Positions 15,384 to 23,828 of a DNA stretch of 64,000 bases are shown piece after piece. The stretch's first letter is position 1; every line of letters starts with the position of its first letter. Where the stretch lies: NCBI GenBank assembly GCA_041633555.1, contig JBFKFZ010000003.1, positions 50,847-114,846 of the forward strand. The letters are read 5' to 3'. The notes beneath the pieces are model-generated. The model saw nothing but the letters and a program-made list of their open reading frames with translations. It ran no database searches and had not been told where the DNA came from. A program made the position numbers and the translations under genes. The stretch is from JAHEAO01 sp041633555 (GTDB taxonomy: Bacteria; Pseudomonadota; Alphaproteobacteria; Rhodobacterales; Rhodobacteraceae).

Positions 15384-17756
15384 TCAGCCTTTCGGCATGG
15401 CCAGCGTCACTTTGCGGCCGCTCTTGATGTAGAGAACCTCGCTGGAGCTTATCGCAGCGACCTGGCCGCCATCGACGCGGTCGCCTACCCGAACCTTGAC
15501 GTAGCGGCCGCTGGACAGCCTGATCAGCGCCCGCCGGTTCGAGGATGAACCATATACCCCAATCAGGTTGATCTTGCCCAGATTGATCGCGTTCTTGACG
15601 GTCGCCTCCTTGGCGACGTTGGCGCGGGTTGGCGACGGGGGCAGTTTTGGTGCCGCCACCGCGGCCACCGAAGTCACCTCGGGTTCTGCGTCAGCCTCTT
15701 CAACTTCATCCGTTGCCTGCGAGGTCGAGGCCTGCGCCTCGGCGACGGCCTGTTCGACGATACGGGAGAACGTCGACGGACGAGAGGCTGGAGTGGGGGA
15801 GCGCAGCACCGCGAGTTTAGTCGGTGCGGTGTCGGCATTCGCGTCGCCGTCTTGCGCCGAGGCCGGGCGCGGTTCAGGGCGGATAGCCGCAAGCTGCGAC
15901 AGCGTGCGCCCGCCAAGCCGCGCCCTTTCGTTTTCTTCGCTGAGATTGTCAGGGCGGGTACGGGGCCGGAATCCGGTCAGCCGTTCGGTTTGCCCTGCCG
16001 GCTCCTGCACCGCACCGACAGGCCGGGGGGCGGGAACCTGCGCTGGCTTGCCCGCAAAAACCATAACGCCGTCCGGCGTCAGCGCACCTTCGGGCAGCGC
16101 GCGCACCAGCCCGTCTTCGTCAAGGTCAAATACAGCGCCTGCCGGCGGTGGCGATCCCATCGCCGGCAGCGTTGCGTCCGAATCCTCGAGATCCACGTCT
16201 GGCAGGGCCACGGCATCGTGGCTGACCACGACCGGGTCGATCGAAGCGACGTAAAGATCGTCGATCCGGTCGCTATCGGGGTCGATCGGGGCGGTGGGCG
16301 AGAAGGGCCAGAGTCCGGTTCGGACATGAAACGCCTCGGCCTCCTCCAGCGATATCTCGGCGCTTTGCGCTGGCGCTGGGGCAACCGGAATTGCTTCGAC
16401 CGGATCGGCGACTGGCGGAACTGGTTCGGTTATGACCTCGGAGACCTCGGGTTGTCGGGGGCCGATAAGCCGCGAGAGCACGGTCTGTTCGCCGACAACG
16501 AGGTCCGACAGCAATCCGGCAACCAGTAGTGCTACGATAAGCGCTAGTGTCAGGATCAGGCCGAGATAGCGTCGCTGCCTTCGCGGTAGCGCTGGCTTTC
16601 GTGCGCCGAACACAGTCGTTTCGCTCGAGAGTGTGAAAGGCGGGCTGTCGAGCTTCGCAGCGGTCTGCGATGGTTCGCGTGGCTTGGACTTGATCGACGA
16701 TAGCGCCGCGTTCAGCTTTGATGTGGTAGGCGATGCCGGTTTGGGTTTGACGAGCGGCTTGGTATCGTCCTTGTCTCCGACAACCTCGGGCGCAGTAACG
16801 GAAAGATGGGTGACCTCGACTTCCCGCTGGACTCCACCCAAAGTGGGCAGGCTGTCGTTGGTCTCGGCCTGCCCGCCGCCGGGTTGTAACGCAATGCGCG
16901 GCGCGATGCTCTCCAAACGAAGCGGGGCAATATCGGTATCCTCACCGGCTCGACTGGTGGAGAAGGCAACCGCAGACGGTTGGGGTTCAGTGGCAGTTGC
17001 GGGCGTTGGTGCGGGATCCTCGACCGCGACGGAAGGTTGCGGGTTATTGGGCGGCTGCTCTGGTGCTTCGCGGTCGTCGGGCACATCGCCGTTGGAACCC
17101 TCGACATCGGCTGTCTCGGCGACGGATTCGTCCGCGCTGTCCACGGGATCGAGCGGAATCGCCTCGGCCAGCACAACCGGCGCCGCCGCAGGCGTGACTG
17201 CTTCGACCGGTCCCACGATCTTCACCGCTGCGCTATCGCGTTCTATAGTGTCGCCGCCTGTCAGCAGGCCCTTGGCGAGCCGTGTGGTGCCAAACCATGG
17301 CTCTCCGGTAAAGTCGCCGGGTTCGGGAATCGCAACAAAAGAGACCGGGTTGAAACAGTGCTCTGTTGCGAATGCCTCGGCCTCTTCGAGCGTGATCGAC
17401 GCGGCAACCGCTACCTTGGCCATGCCGTCGCCTGCATCGCTCCAGTCGAAGGCGAGTTCGTCCAGTGCGTAAGGAGTTGTGCCATCAAGCGCTGCGCGGA
17501 TCGCGACCCGGCGCGCGCCGGGTGTGTCGCCGGGCGCCCAGATGTCGCGAAACAGGATCTGCGAATTCGGGATGATCAGCTTCGTTGCAAAATGCCCGCC
17601 GGCCAGTTCCGCAGCGGACTGCCTAAGATAGCGCAAGGTTGGGGCAAGATCGGGATCATCGAGCGATACTTCGCCGACAATGCGCCATCCGCCCGTTGCT
17701 CGCAGCAAGAGGCCTATTCCATCATGACTGAGCTTCAGCGCGAAATTGGGTCTCAT
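15384..17756 (-). CDS. 790-aa single-span membrane protein with PilM/GspL-like head and PilP/GspC-like tail
   Basis: The N-terminal about 170 residues (LKLSHDGIGLLLRATGGWRI, RDIWAPGD) resemble the actin-like cytoplasmic domain of PilM/GspL assembly proteins. A long acidic, Pro/Ala-rich linker follows. There is one membrane helix (RRYLGLILTLALIVALLVAG, about residues 395-417), a second disordered region, and a compact C-terminal domain (about 720-790: NLIGVYGSSSNRRALIRLSS, then GGQVAAISSSEVLYI). That last part resembles the homology region of GspC/PilP, inner-membrane clamp proteins of type II secretion and type IV pili. No other secretion gene is nearby. Assignment rests on pattern and topology only; the function is unknown. 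Confidence 0.6.
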   Translation of the reverse strand: MRPNFALKLSHDGIGLLLRATGGWRIVGEVSLDDPDLAPTLRYLRQSAAELAGGHFATKLIIPNSQILFRDIWAPGDTPGARRVAIRAALDGTTPYALDELAFDWSDAGDGMAKVAVAASITLEEAEAFATEHCFNPVSFVAIPEPGDFTGEPWFGTTRLAKGLLTGGDTIERDSAAVKIVGPVEAVTPAAAPVVLAEAIPLDPVDSADESVAETADVEGSNGDVPDDREAPEQPPNNPQPSVAVEDPAPTPATATEPQPSAVAFSTSRAGEDTDIAPLRLESIAPRIALQPGGGQAETNDSLPTLGGVQREVEVTHLSVTAPEVVGDKDDTKPLVKPKPASPTTSKLNAALSSIKSKPREPSQTAAKLDSPPFTLSSETTVFGARKPALPRRQRRYLGLILTLALIVALLVAGLLSDLVVGEQTVLSRLIGPRQPEVSEVITEPVPPVADPVEAIPVAPAPAQSAEISLEEAEAFHVRTGLWPFSPTAPIDPDSDRIDDLYVASIDPVVVSHDAVALPDVDLEDSDATLPAMGSPPPAGAVFDLDEDGLVRALPEGALTPDGVMVFAGKPAQVPAPRPVGAVQEPAGQTERLTGFRPRTRPDNLSEENERARLGGRTLSQLAAIRPEPRPASAQDGDANADTAPTKLAVLRSPTPASRPSTFSRIVEQAVAEAQASTSQATDEVEEADAEPEVTSVAAVAAPKLPPSPTRANVAKEATVKNAINLGKINLIGVYGSSSNRRALIRLSSGRYVKVRVGDRVDGGQVAAISSSEVLYIKSGRKVTLAMPKG

Positions 17757-17916
17757 TCCACGGGTCTATCACATGAAAGGGTGCGGATAGCAGCCGGGCT
17801 GCAGTTGCGGAACCCTATAGCAGAATTTCGCCAAAGGAAAGCCGCGCTGGCGTTGAAGGCCTTGCCCGGGCTTCCGGAAAAAGCAACTATCGGCAAGGGC
17901 TTGCCGAGGGAAAATC

Positions 17917-18603
17917 ATGCCGAATCTCTGCCGTCTTCTGGTTGCAATCTGGATTGTGTCGGCCGCCTGGCCGGCCATCGCCGAGGGCCGCATCACCGTT
18001 GTGGGGGAGGCGAGCGTCACCACCGCGCCCGACATGGCGACGATCAGCCTCGGCGTGACTGCAGAGGCAAAGACTGCCGCCGATGCATTGGCGGAGAATA
18101 CCGACGCGACGGATTCGGTGCTCGAACGGCTCTCTGCCGCCGGGATCGAGCTTCGCGACGTGCAGACGAGCGGCCTGTCGCTGTCACCGAATTGGGCGCA
18201 TAACAACACCGATGGCACGTCCAGTATCGTCGGCTTTGTCGCCAATAATCAGGTGACCGTCAGGGTGCGAGACCTGGAATTGCTTGGCGGCATCTTGGAC
18301 GATGTCGTGCGCAATGGGGCCAACACGTTCAACGGTCTCGTATTCGGTCTGCAGAAACCCGATCCGGTTCTGGACGAGGCACGCAGGGCGGCCGTTGCCG
18401 AGGCGCTGCGTAAAGCCGAGCTTTATGCCGCTGCAGCCGGAGTAACCCTTGGGCCGATTGCGGAACTGAGCGAAAGCGGTGCCCCGTCGCCGCAGCCGAT
18501 GTTCCGCGGCGGAGCGGCGGCAATGGAAAGCGCAGTTCCGGTGGCCGAAGGCGAACTTGCGATCGGTGCGACGATTACCGTGGTGTTCGAAATCCTCGAG
18601 TGA
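17917..18603 (+). CDS. SIMPL domain (DUF541) periplasmic protein
   Basis: A 228-aa protein with an N-terminal signal peptide (LLVAIWIVSAAWPAIAEG) and a SIMPL/DUF541 domain. The family pattern is clear: ITVVGEASVTTAPDMATISL, LRDVQTSGLSLSPNW and the C-terminal VPVAEGELAIGATITVVFE. SIMPL proteins (for example BP26, YggE) form oligomeric, channel-like assemblies in the periplasm and are linked to stress protection. GAGGGAAAATC just before the ATG supplies the ribosome site. The gene is monocistronic, ending at a hairpin shared with the convergent sulfhydrylase gene. Confidence 0.9.
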   Translation: MPNLCRLLVAIWIVSAAWPAIAEGRITVVGEASVTTAPDMATISLGVTAEAKTAADALAENTDATDSVLERLSAAGIELRDVQTSGLSLSPNWAHNNTDGTSSIVGFVANNQVTVRVRDLELLGGILDDVVRNGANTFNGLVFGLQKPDPVLDEARRAAVAEALRKAELYAAAAGVTLGPIAELSESGAPSPQPMFRGGAAAMESAVPVAEGELAIGATITVVFEILE

Positions 18604-18633
18604 TCCAGGGCATCCCGATGCCACCGCCCTGGA
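18604..18633. terminator. Hairpin between convergent SIMPL and metY-like genes
   Basis: TCCAGGGC and GCCCTGGA form a perfect eight-base stem with a fourteen-base loop, starting just after the SIMPL stop codon. The position between two gene ends supports a bidirectional terminator; the T tract is missing. Confidence 0.6.
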
Positions 18634-18640
18634 CTAGAGA

Positions 18641-19936
18641 TCAGGCCGTGGCTTTGGCCAGCGCCTGATCGATATCCGCGATCAAATCGTCTGCATCCTC
18701 GATTCCAATTGACAGCCGCACCATGTTTGGCGCCGCTCCTGCAGCCATTTGCTGCTCTTCGGTCAGCTGCCGGTGCGTAGTGGAGGCGGAATGGATAATG
18801 AGCGACCTGGTATCGCCCAGATTTGCGACATGGCTGAAGATCTCGACCGCATCAACGAACTTGACGCAGGCCTCGTAGCCGCCCTTGATCGCGAAGGTAA
18901 AGAGCGCCCCGGCGCCGCGCGGGCAGATCTTTTCGATCCGCTTGTAATAGGGCGAGGACGGAAGGCCAGCATAGGTCACCGACTCGATGCGCGGATCCTT
19001 TTCCAGCCAGGCTGCGATCTTCTTCGCATTCGAAACATGGCGGTCCATCCGCAATGACAGCGTTTCGATGCCCAGAAGCGTGTAATGCGCTGCTTGCGGG
19101 TTCATCGTCATGCCGAGGTCGCGCAGCCCGACTGCGATGCCGTGGAACGTGTAGGCAAGGGGCCCGAATGTCTCGTGGAACTTCAACCCATGATAGGCCG
19201 GTTCGGGGGCCGAGAGGGACGGGAACTTGTCGATTACTGACCAGTCGAACGTGCCCGAATCTACGACGCAGCCACCGGTGACGGTGCCATTGCCGGTCAG
19301 GTATTTCGTTGTCGAATGGACCACCAGCGACGCGCCATGCTCGAACGGGCGGCAGAGATAGGGTGTGGCCGAGGTATTGTCGACGATCAGCGGAATGCCG
19401 GCCTCATCGGCGATCTTCGCTAGGGCGTCGATGTCGGTGATATAGCCGCCCGGATTGGCGATGGATTCGCAGAAGATCGCCCTTGTATCATCGTCGATCG
19501 CCACCTTGACCGCATCCAGATCCTCGGTATCGACAAATCTTGCCGACCAGCCAAAGCGCTTGATGGTCTGGCCGAACTGCGTGACCGTGCCACCGTAAAG
19601 CCGGTTCGAGGAAACAACGTTGCGGCCCGGCCCCATCAGCGGGAAAAGCGCCATGATCTGGGCCGCGTGGCCCGACGAACAGCAGACCGCGCCGACGCCG
19701 CCTTCGAGCGTCGCGATCCGTTCCTGCAGAACTGCAACGGTCGGGTTGGTCAGGCGGGAATAGATGAAACCGACTTCCTGAAGGTTGAACAAGGCCGCCG
19801 CATGTTCGGCATCGCGGAACACGTAGGCCGTGGTCTGGTAGATCGGCGTCTGGCGCGACCCGGTGGCCGGATCGGGCCGTGCTCCGGCGTGAATCTGCAG
19901 CGTGTCGAATCCGTAAGTCGGGGCGTCGTCGGACAT
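18641..19936 (-). CDS. metY: O-acetylhomoserine sulfhydrylase (aminocarboxypropyltransferase)
   Basis: A 431-aa PLP enzyme of the Cys/Met metabolism family. It makes homocysteine (or methionine) from O-acetylhomoserine and sulfide or methanethiol. The N-terminus YGFDTLQIHAGARPDPATGS with RQTPIYQTTAYVF is typical of MetY. The PLP lysine lies in VVHSTTKYLTGNGTVTGG near residue 210. Length and the long C-terminal domain match MetY more than CGS or CBL. The gene is free-standing. No S-adenosylmethionine riboswitch or MetJ-type site is recognisable in the 65 bases upstream. Confidence 0.92.
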   Translation of the reverse strand: MSDDAPTYGFDTLQIHAGARPDPATGSRQTPIYQTTAYVFRDAEHAAALFNLQEVGFIYSRLTNPTVAVLQERIATLEGGVGAVCCSSGHAAQIMALFPLMGPGRNVVSSNRLYGGTVTQFGQTIKRFGWSARFVDTEDLDAVKVAIDDDTRAIFCESIANPGGYITDIDALAKIADEAGIPLIVDNTSATPYLCRPFEHGASLVVHSTTKYLTGNGTVTGGCVVDSGTFDWSVIDKFPSLSAPEPAYHGLKFHETFGPLAYTFHGIAVGLRDLGMTMNPQAAHYTLLGIETLSLRMDRHVSNAKKIAAWLEKDPRIESVTYAGLPSSPYYKRIEKICPRGAGALFTFAIKGGYEACVKFVDAVEIFSHVANLGDTRSLIIHSASTTHRQLTEEQQMAAGAAPNMVRLSIGIEDADDLIADIDQALAKATA

Positions 19937-20001
19937 GATTTCCTCACTTGTGAAAGTTTGCGTCAGGTTTAGGAGGCGGCGGTGCGATGCGCAACTGCAG
20001 A

Positions 20002-21009
20002 TCAGCGCATCCAGAAGCCGGCCTTCTTGATCTGGTTGCGGATCAGCTGTTCCCGCCGCGGTAGGTTATCGCGGTCAAAGAGCGCCCGCACCTTCGCGCC
20101 GCGATTCTGATAGACCATGCGCTTGATGGGATCATATTGCTTGATCACCTTTTTGACCTTGTTGGGGCTCGTTATCTCTTCCAGCACGGCGGTCACGAGA
20201 TCCGGTTCGCGAGCATAGAGCAAGGGCAGAGTTCGGTAGTGGCAGGTCACGGTGCCATCCAGCAGCCCGTCCGGGATCGTTCGTCTTCCGCCGCCGAAGG
20301 AATGGATCACCAACGGCAGCGCGACCTGGTCAAGCCAGGGGTCGAGCGTCTGAGCGACGAGCGCTTCGCCTGGATCGGACCGGATCGCCAGCGCATAGTC
20401 GAGAAACCGATGGCCGAATTCGTGCGGGCAGCGGTAAAAGAACCACCCGGCGTTGAAGTAGAGATAGCGGCGCCAGTGTTCGTCGGGCTGAGAGAGGTCA
20501 AGCGTGCTCTCGAACTCCAGCCCGAATCGCTCGTAGAGCGACTTCCAGATCCCCGTATAGCCCGGCCCGTAGAGCTCAGGTTGGGGCCAGGTTCCCTCGA
20601 CCCGGAGCGAGGCGGAGGGCCGGTCGAAATCGAACGGCACGGCCGACAGATTGCCGGTCACCAACGTATCGGTGTCGAAAAAGAGGAACGGTTCGCCCTT
20701 TGGCAGCGCCATGAGCGCCTCGATCTTGTTGCCGTAGGCATAGTCCTCGCCGAAATGTCGCGAGGCGAAGAGCAGGATCTCGGCCCCGAACGTGTCAGTC
20801 AGAAGCGCCCTTACATCGCCGTTCCGGATCTGCGGGTCATTCCGCCATTTCTCGCCCGGTTGCGGTTCGGCGACGAAAAGCTGTCCGGCAAAATCCGGGT
20901 CCGAATGGCGCAGGGACGCGGCAAACAAAACTGCCTCATACATCAGCCGACCCTGCTGGCCGATAATCATCACGTTGAAGGGTTTGGAATTCCGGGGCGT
21001 CTTCGCCAT
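20002..21009 (-). CDS. Glycosyltransferase-like protein (GT-A fold)
   Basis: A 335-aa protein without signal peptide or membrane helix. The N-terminus (FNVMIIGQQGRLMYEAVLF) and the metal-binding type motif FLFFDTDTLVTG near residue 115 suggest a nucleotide-diphospho-sugar transferase fold, as in GT8-like enzymes. GYTGIWKSLYERFG and a basic C-terminus follow. The acceptor and donor sugar are unknown, and no polysaccharide gene is adjacent. It lies 65 bases upstream of metY on the same strand and is divergent from a small conserved gene. Confidence 0.65.
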   Translation of the reverse strand: MAKTPRNSKPFNVMIIGQQGRLMYEAVLFAASLRHSDPDFAGQLFVAEPQPGEKWRNDPQIRNGDVRALLTDTFGAEILLFASRHFGEDYAYGNKIEALMALPKGEPFLFFDTDTLVTGNLSAVPFDFDRPSASLRVEGTWPQPELYGPGYTGIWKSLYERFGLEFESTLDLSQPDEHWRRYLYFNAGWFFYRCPHEFGHRFLDYALAIRSDPGEALVAQTLDPWLDQVALPLVIHSFGGGRRTIPDGLLDGTVTCHYRTLPLLYAREPDLVTAVLEEITSPNKVKKVIKQYDPIKRMVYQNRGAKVRALFDRDNLPRREQLIRNQIKKAGFWMR

Positions 21010-21088
21010 ACTGCCGTAGCCTGTAATTTGCCCGCACTATAGGCGCAATTCTCGCCATGTACATGCGGCCCGACATTTGGAGAACAGC

Positions 21089-21358
21089 ATGGGCGATATT
21101 CTGGATCAGACTGACAGCGAAGCCCCGCCTTCCGGCATCAGCACGCCCGCGGCGGCCCTTTGGTGGCTGGCCAGGGGCGGCTGGAGGACCGGCCCGGACT
21201 GGCGTCGTGCGCATGACATCTGTCAGCAGAACGAAGGCGACAAGGGCCATGACTGGGTACATGCACTGGTGCTCCGGATTGAGGGAGATACCGGGAATGC
21301 CGATTACTGGTATCGCCGGGCAGGTGAACGGCCCCGATATCCGGGTGCAGCGCACTAG
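21089..21358 (+). CDS. Small conserved hypothetical protein
   Basis: An 89-aa protein beginning MGDILDQTDSEAPPSGI and containing ALWWLARGGW, HDICQQNEGDKGHDWVHA and GNADYWYRRAGERP. The last part is rich in Trp, His and Tyr and looks like a compact helical unit with possible repeat-like helices (HDWVHALVLRIEGD, ADYWYRRAG). There is no signal peptide. The start is set by GGAG eight bases upstream; an earlier in-frame ATG exists. I do not recognise a named family. It is convergent with the 262-aa gene of the GTPase cluster. Confidence 0.7.
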   Translation: MGDILDQTDSEAPPSGISTPAAALWWLARGGWRTGPDWRRAHDICQQNEGDKGHDWVHALVLRIEGDTGNADYWYRRAGERPRYPGAAH

Positions 21359-21456
21359 GCGCGCCACATATTGATCAGCCTGCTAGTATGAACGCCATTC
21401 GCCCAGGTGCATGAGCAGCATGCTGGCAGATGGCATTCCCCGGCCGGTGCCCGCGA

Positions 21457-22245
21457 TCAACCGGCCAGGATATTCCAGGCTGAGAGGATATCGCATCGAC
21501 GGTCGGGGTCATATGCAAAGAGCAACGTCCCTTTGTCGGTGAACACGACCCCGCAAGAGCCATGCTCGCCGAGAACATCGTCGAGACAGGTCAAAACCGG
21601 GTTCTTCTGGGCCGGGTAAAGCTTGGTCTGGGCCTGCAGATAGTTCGGCAACTGGCTTTCACAGATCCGAACTAGCGCCTCTACAGCCGCCTGATCCCCG
21701 GTGGAGGTCGTCGTGCCGTCACCTGCGACCTGCAGGCTGCCGCCTACGGCGTCGCCGCAGTTCGTCAGGAAGTTTTCCATCGGCGAGGGCGGTTCGGCGG
21801 AAAGATCCACGTCCCAGTATGTCGCCAGCGCCTCGGCAGAGAGACCCGCATCAGCCCGCTCGCCCAGCGCCATTGGGGCGCCGCTGCGTACGGTCAGGAC
21901 CGGGTCCCGCCTGCCGAGCTGGGCGAAGACCCGCGCCACGGCATCCAGCAAATCCCCGTCTTCGGTGTCGAGCACCTTGCCAGTGACCGCGGAGGCGCCC
22001 TCGATGTCGTCCGAGACAGAGGTCAGCCCTTGCAACCTTCTCCCGCCGACAACTGCCGAGACATGCGTCTCTCCCGCCCTGAAGGTCAGTGTGCGCCTCA
22101 GCACCGTGTCGTCGATTTCCATGAGGATGGCGACCACCGGAACCGGCGCGCCGCGGCGCGAAATGACGCGGCCGCCATCGACGAAGACCTCGTCCCGCGC
22201 GGCCAGCCGGGCCAGCTTGGCGAGGAGCGCCTTGTTATCCGTCAC
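21457..22245 (-). CDS. Conserved hypothetical protein, last gene of the kinase-GTPase cluster
   Basis: A 262-aa soluble protein with a GTG start, no signal peptide and no known catalytic motif. The N-terminal part is beta-rich (VPVVAILMEIDDTVLRRTLT). The last about 110 residues (PMENFLTNCGDAVGG, helix AAVEALVRICESQLPNYL, strands GSCGVVFTDKGTLLFAYD) show an alternating helix/strand pattern compatible with a roadblock/LC7 fold. That would fit a GTPase regulator, but it is inference from pattern alone. The gene lies 38 bases after the 120-aa gene and on the same strand, so it is probably the end of the eight-gene unit. Confidence 0.6.
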   Translation of the reverse strand: MTDNKALLAKLARLAARDEVFVDGGRVISRRGAPVPVVAILMEIDDTVLRRTLTFRAGETHVSAVVGGRRLQGLTSVSDDIEGASAVTGKVLDTEDGDLLDAVARVFAQLGRRDPVLTVRSGAPMALGERADAGLSAEALATYWDVDLSAEPPSPMENFLTNCGDAVGGSLQVAGDGTTTSTGDQAAVEALVRICESQLPNYLQAQTKLYPAQKNPVLTCLDDVLGEHGSCGVVFTDKGTLLFAYDPDRRCDILSAWNILAG

Positions 22246-22283
22246 GCCCGGGGTCTCGAATGAGGAGTGCGGTCATTCACGGA

Positions 22284-22646
22284 TCACGCGCCGCCGCTGA
22301 TCTTCTGCAGGCAGGGCCGGGCCTCTGCCAGGAAAGCAGATATGTCCACCTCCGGGCTGCAGATGCAGCACAGAACGTCCGAAGGTTCCTGTTCGGCGCG
22401 CAGGAATATGCTGACCCTGTCGCGGCTGGCACTGAGCGCCGTGTTGCAGGTGCTGTCGCCCATCGCAGGCGCCTCAACCCCGCCGAGAGTGAGTGTGGCT
22501 TCTGCGCATAGCCGGTCGAGCGCTTCACGCGACCGGGCGTTGGATGAATTGGTCACCAGGACCATCATGGTCGCCAGATCCGCGAAGGCCAGCGTTTCGC
22601 ATCCCGGAAACTTGCCGTTCAGCGCGTCCAATTCATCCGAAGCCAT
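22284..22646 (-). CDS. Conserved hypothetical protein, roadblock-like
   Basis: A 120-aa soluble protein. The predicted order is helix (SDELDALNGKF), strands (CETLAFADLATMMVLVT), a long helix (REALDRLCAEATLTL), strands (RDRVSIFLRAEQEPSDVLCCI) and a final helix (DISAFLAEARPCLQKI). This topology and length match roadblock/LC7 proteins such as MglB, which regulate small GTPases. Three Cys residues cluster near the C-terminal strands and are not arranged as a metal site. It is separated from the upstream GTPase gene by 90 bases. The assignment is an inference from secondary-structure pattern and context. Confidence 0.6.
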   Translation of the reverse strand: MASDELDALNGKFPGCETLAFADLATMMVLVTNSSNARSREALDRLCAEATLTLGGVEAPAMGDSTCNTALSASRDRVSIFLRAEQEPSDVLCCICSPEVDISAFLAEARPCLQKISGGA

Positions 22647-22736
22647 CGCGCAAACCCATCTGACATAGCCGTTACCCTCGTTAACTATGCGAAATAGTGC
22701 AGATGGGAAAGGCCATGCAAGACCGGTTCTGTCAGG

Positions 22737-23828
22737 TCACTCGGTCCTGTCGGCCCCGTCCTTTTCAGGAGCGCTTGGCTCGGAACCGTCGCGCTGACCG
22801 TCGAATACCGCGCGCAACGCCCCGGATCCTGCTGCCCTGGGGACGGGCCGCTCGGCGACCGGTTCCGGATGCGTCATGTCGATGATCTTGGTCGAATTGG
22901 GTGACCTTGCCGGACGTGCAGGACGCGCGCCGCGATAACTGCCTTGCGGCGTGACGCGACGGGGCGAGACCGTCGGCGTGCTGGGTTCGGGCACGCTTGG
23001 CATGGGCCTGCGCAGGAGGGGCGTGATAGTCGGATTCCGTGATCCGGAACTGGCCTCGGTATTCGCGCTCGCTTCAGGCCCCTCATTCGCAGTTGAAAGG
23101 TCCATGCCGGTCGCCTCGCCAACGGTGGTCTGGCCAAGACCCTCGAGCAACCCGATCAGATGGTCGGAGAATGCCGCCCCGCCGCTGGCTTGCCATTCTT
23201 TCTCATCGTCGCCTGCGGCCAATGCATGGATCAGAGAGATCGGGAAGGTTCCGCCGAATAGACCATCGGTCTCGCGCCTGACGCGCGCCATGACCCGCGC
23301 CTTGTCATTGTCCGAGGTCAGCTTGTCAAATCGGGTGACCAGCAGTGTGCTGCGTTGGCGGATCTCTTCCGGGATGTCCTCCCAGACGGCCGCTTCTGAC
23401 TGTCGCCAGGCCTGGGTGGCATGCGTGCACCAAATCACCGCGTCCACTTCGTTCAAGACCCGCTCCCAGACGTCCGATGACATATTTGGGTCAGAAATGC
23501 CTGGAAAATCGATGAGATCGCAAAGTTCGAGGATTTCAGATTCGAAGAACAGCCGGATGACTCGGGTTTCATTGACCGGAACCTCTTCGAGACGATCAAG
23601 CGAGATCGGTTCTTCCGTCCCGTCAATATCGACGCGGTAGGGGGCCTCGGTCCCGTACGAGATCCAGACCGGCGAGAGGCGCGTTGCCGTCACTTTCTCG
23701 GGCAGGGGCCGGGAACCGAGCAACAGGTTGGACAGCGTGCTTTTCCCGGCGCTGAACTCTCCCATGAGCCCGATTCGGGGTTTGCGCGGACGAACGACGG
23801 CAGTAGGTTTCATGCTGATCTCATTCAT
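22737..23828 (-). CDS. Dynamin-family GTPase with disordered Pro/Ser-rich tail
   Basis: A 363-aa protein whose first about 235 residues are a dynamin-like GTPase domain. G1 is GEFSAGKST (23-31), G2 Thr lies in TATR (47-50), G3 is DFPG (107-110) and G4 is TRFD (165-168). The typical TKxD is changed only at Lys to Arg. A linked IWCT-x-WRQSE block follows G3. The remaining 125 residues are Pro/Ser/Thr/Arg-rich and look disordered, possibly a phosphorylation target. There is no helical stalk or paddle, so it may act with the 696-aa partner. Its ATG overlaps the partner's stop (ATGAATGA), implying translational coupling. Confidence 0.9.
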   Translation of the reverse strand: MNEISMKPTAVVRPRKPRIGLMGEFSAGKSTLSNLLLGSRPLPEKVTATRLSPVWISYGTEAPYRVDIDGTEEPISLDRLEEVPVNETRVIRLFFESEILELCDLIDFPGISDPNMSSDVWERVLNEVDAVIWCTHATQAWRQSEAAVWEDIPEEIRQRSTLLVTRFDKLTSDNDKARVMARVRRETDGLFGGTFPISLIHALAAGDDEKEWQASGGAAFSDHLIGLLEGLGQTTVGEATGMDLSTANEGPEASANTEASSGSRNPTITPLLRRPMPSVPEPSTPTVSPRRVTPQGSYRGARPARPARSPNSTKIIDMTHPEPVAERPVPRAAGSGALRAVFDGQRDGSEPSAPEKDGADRTE

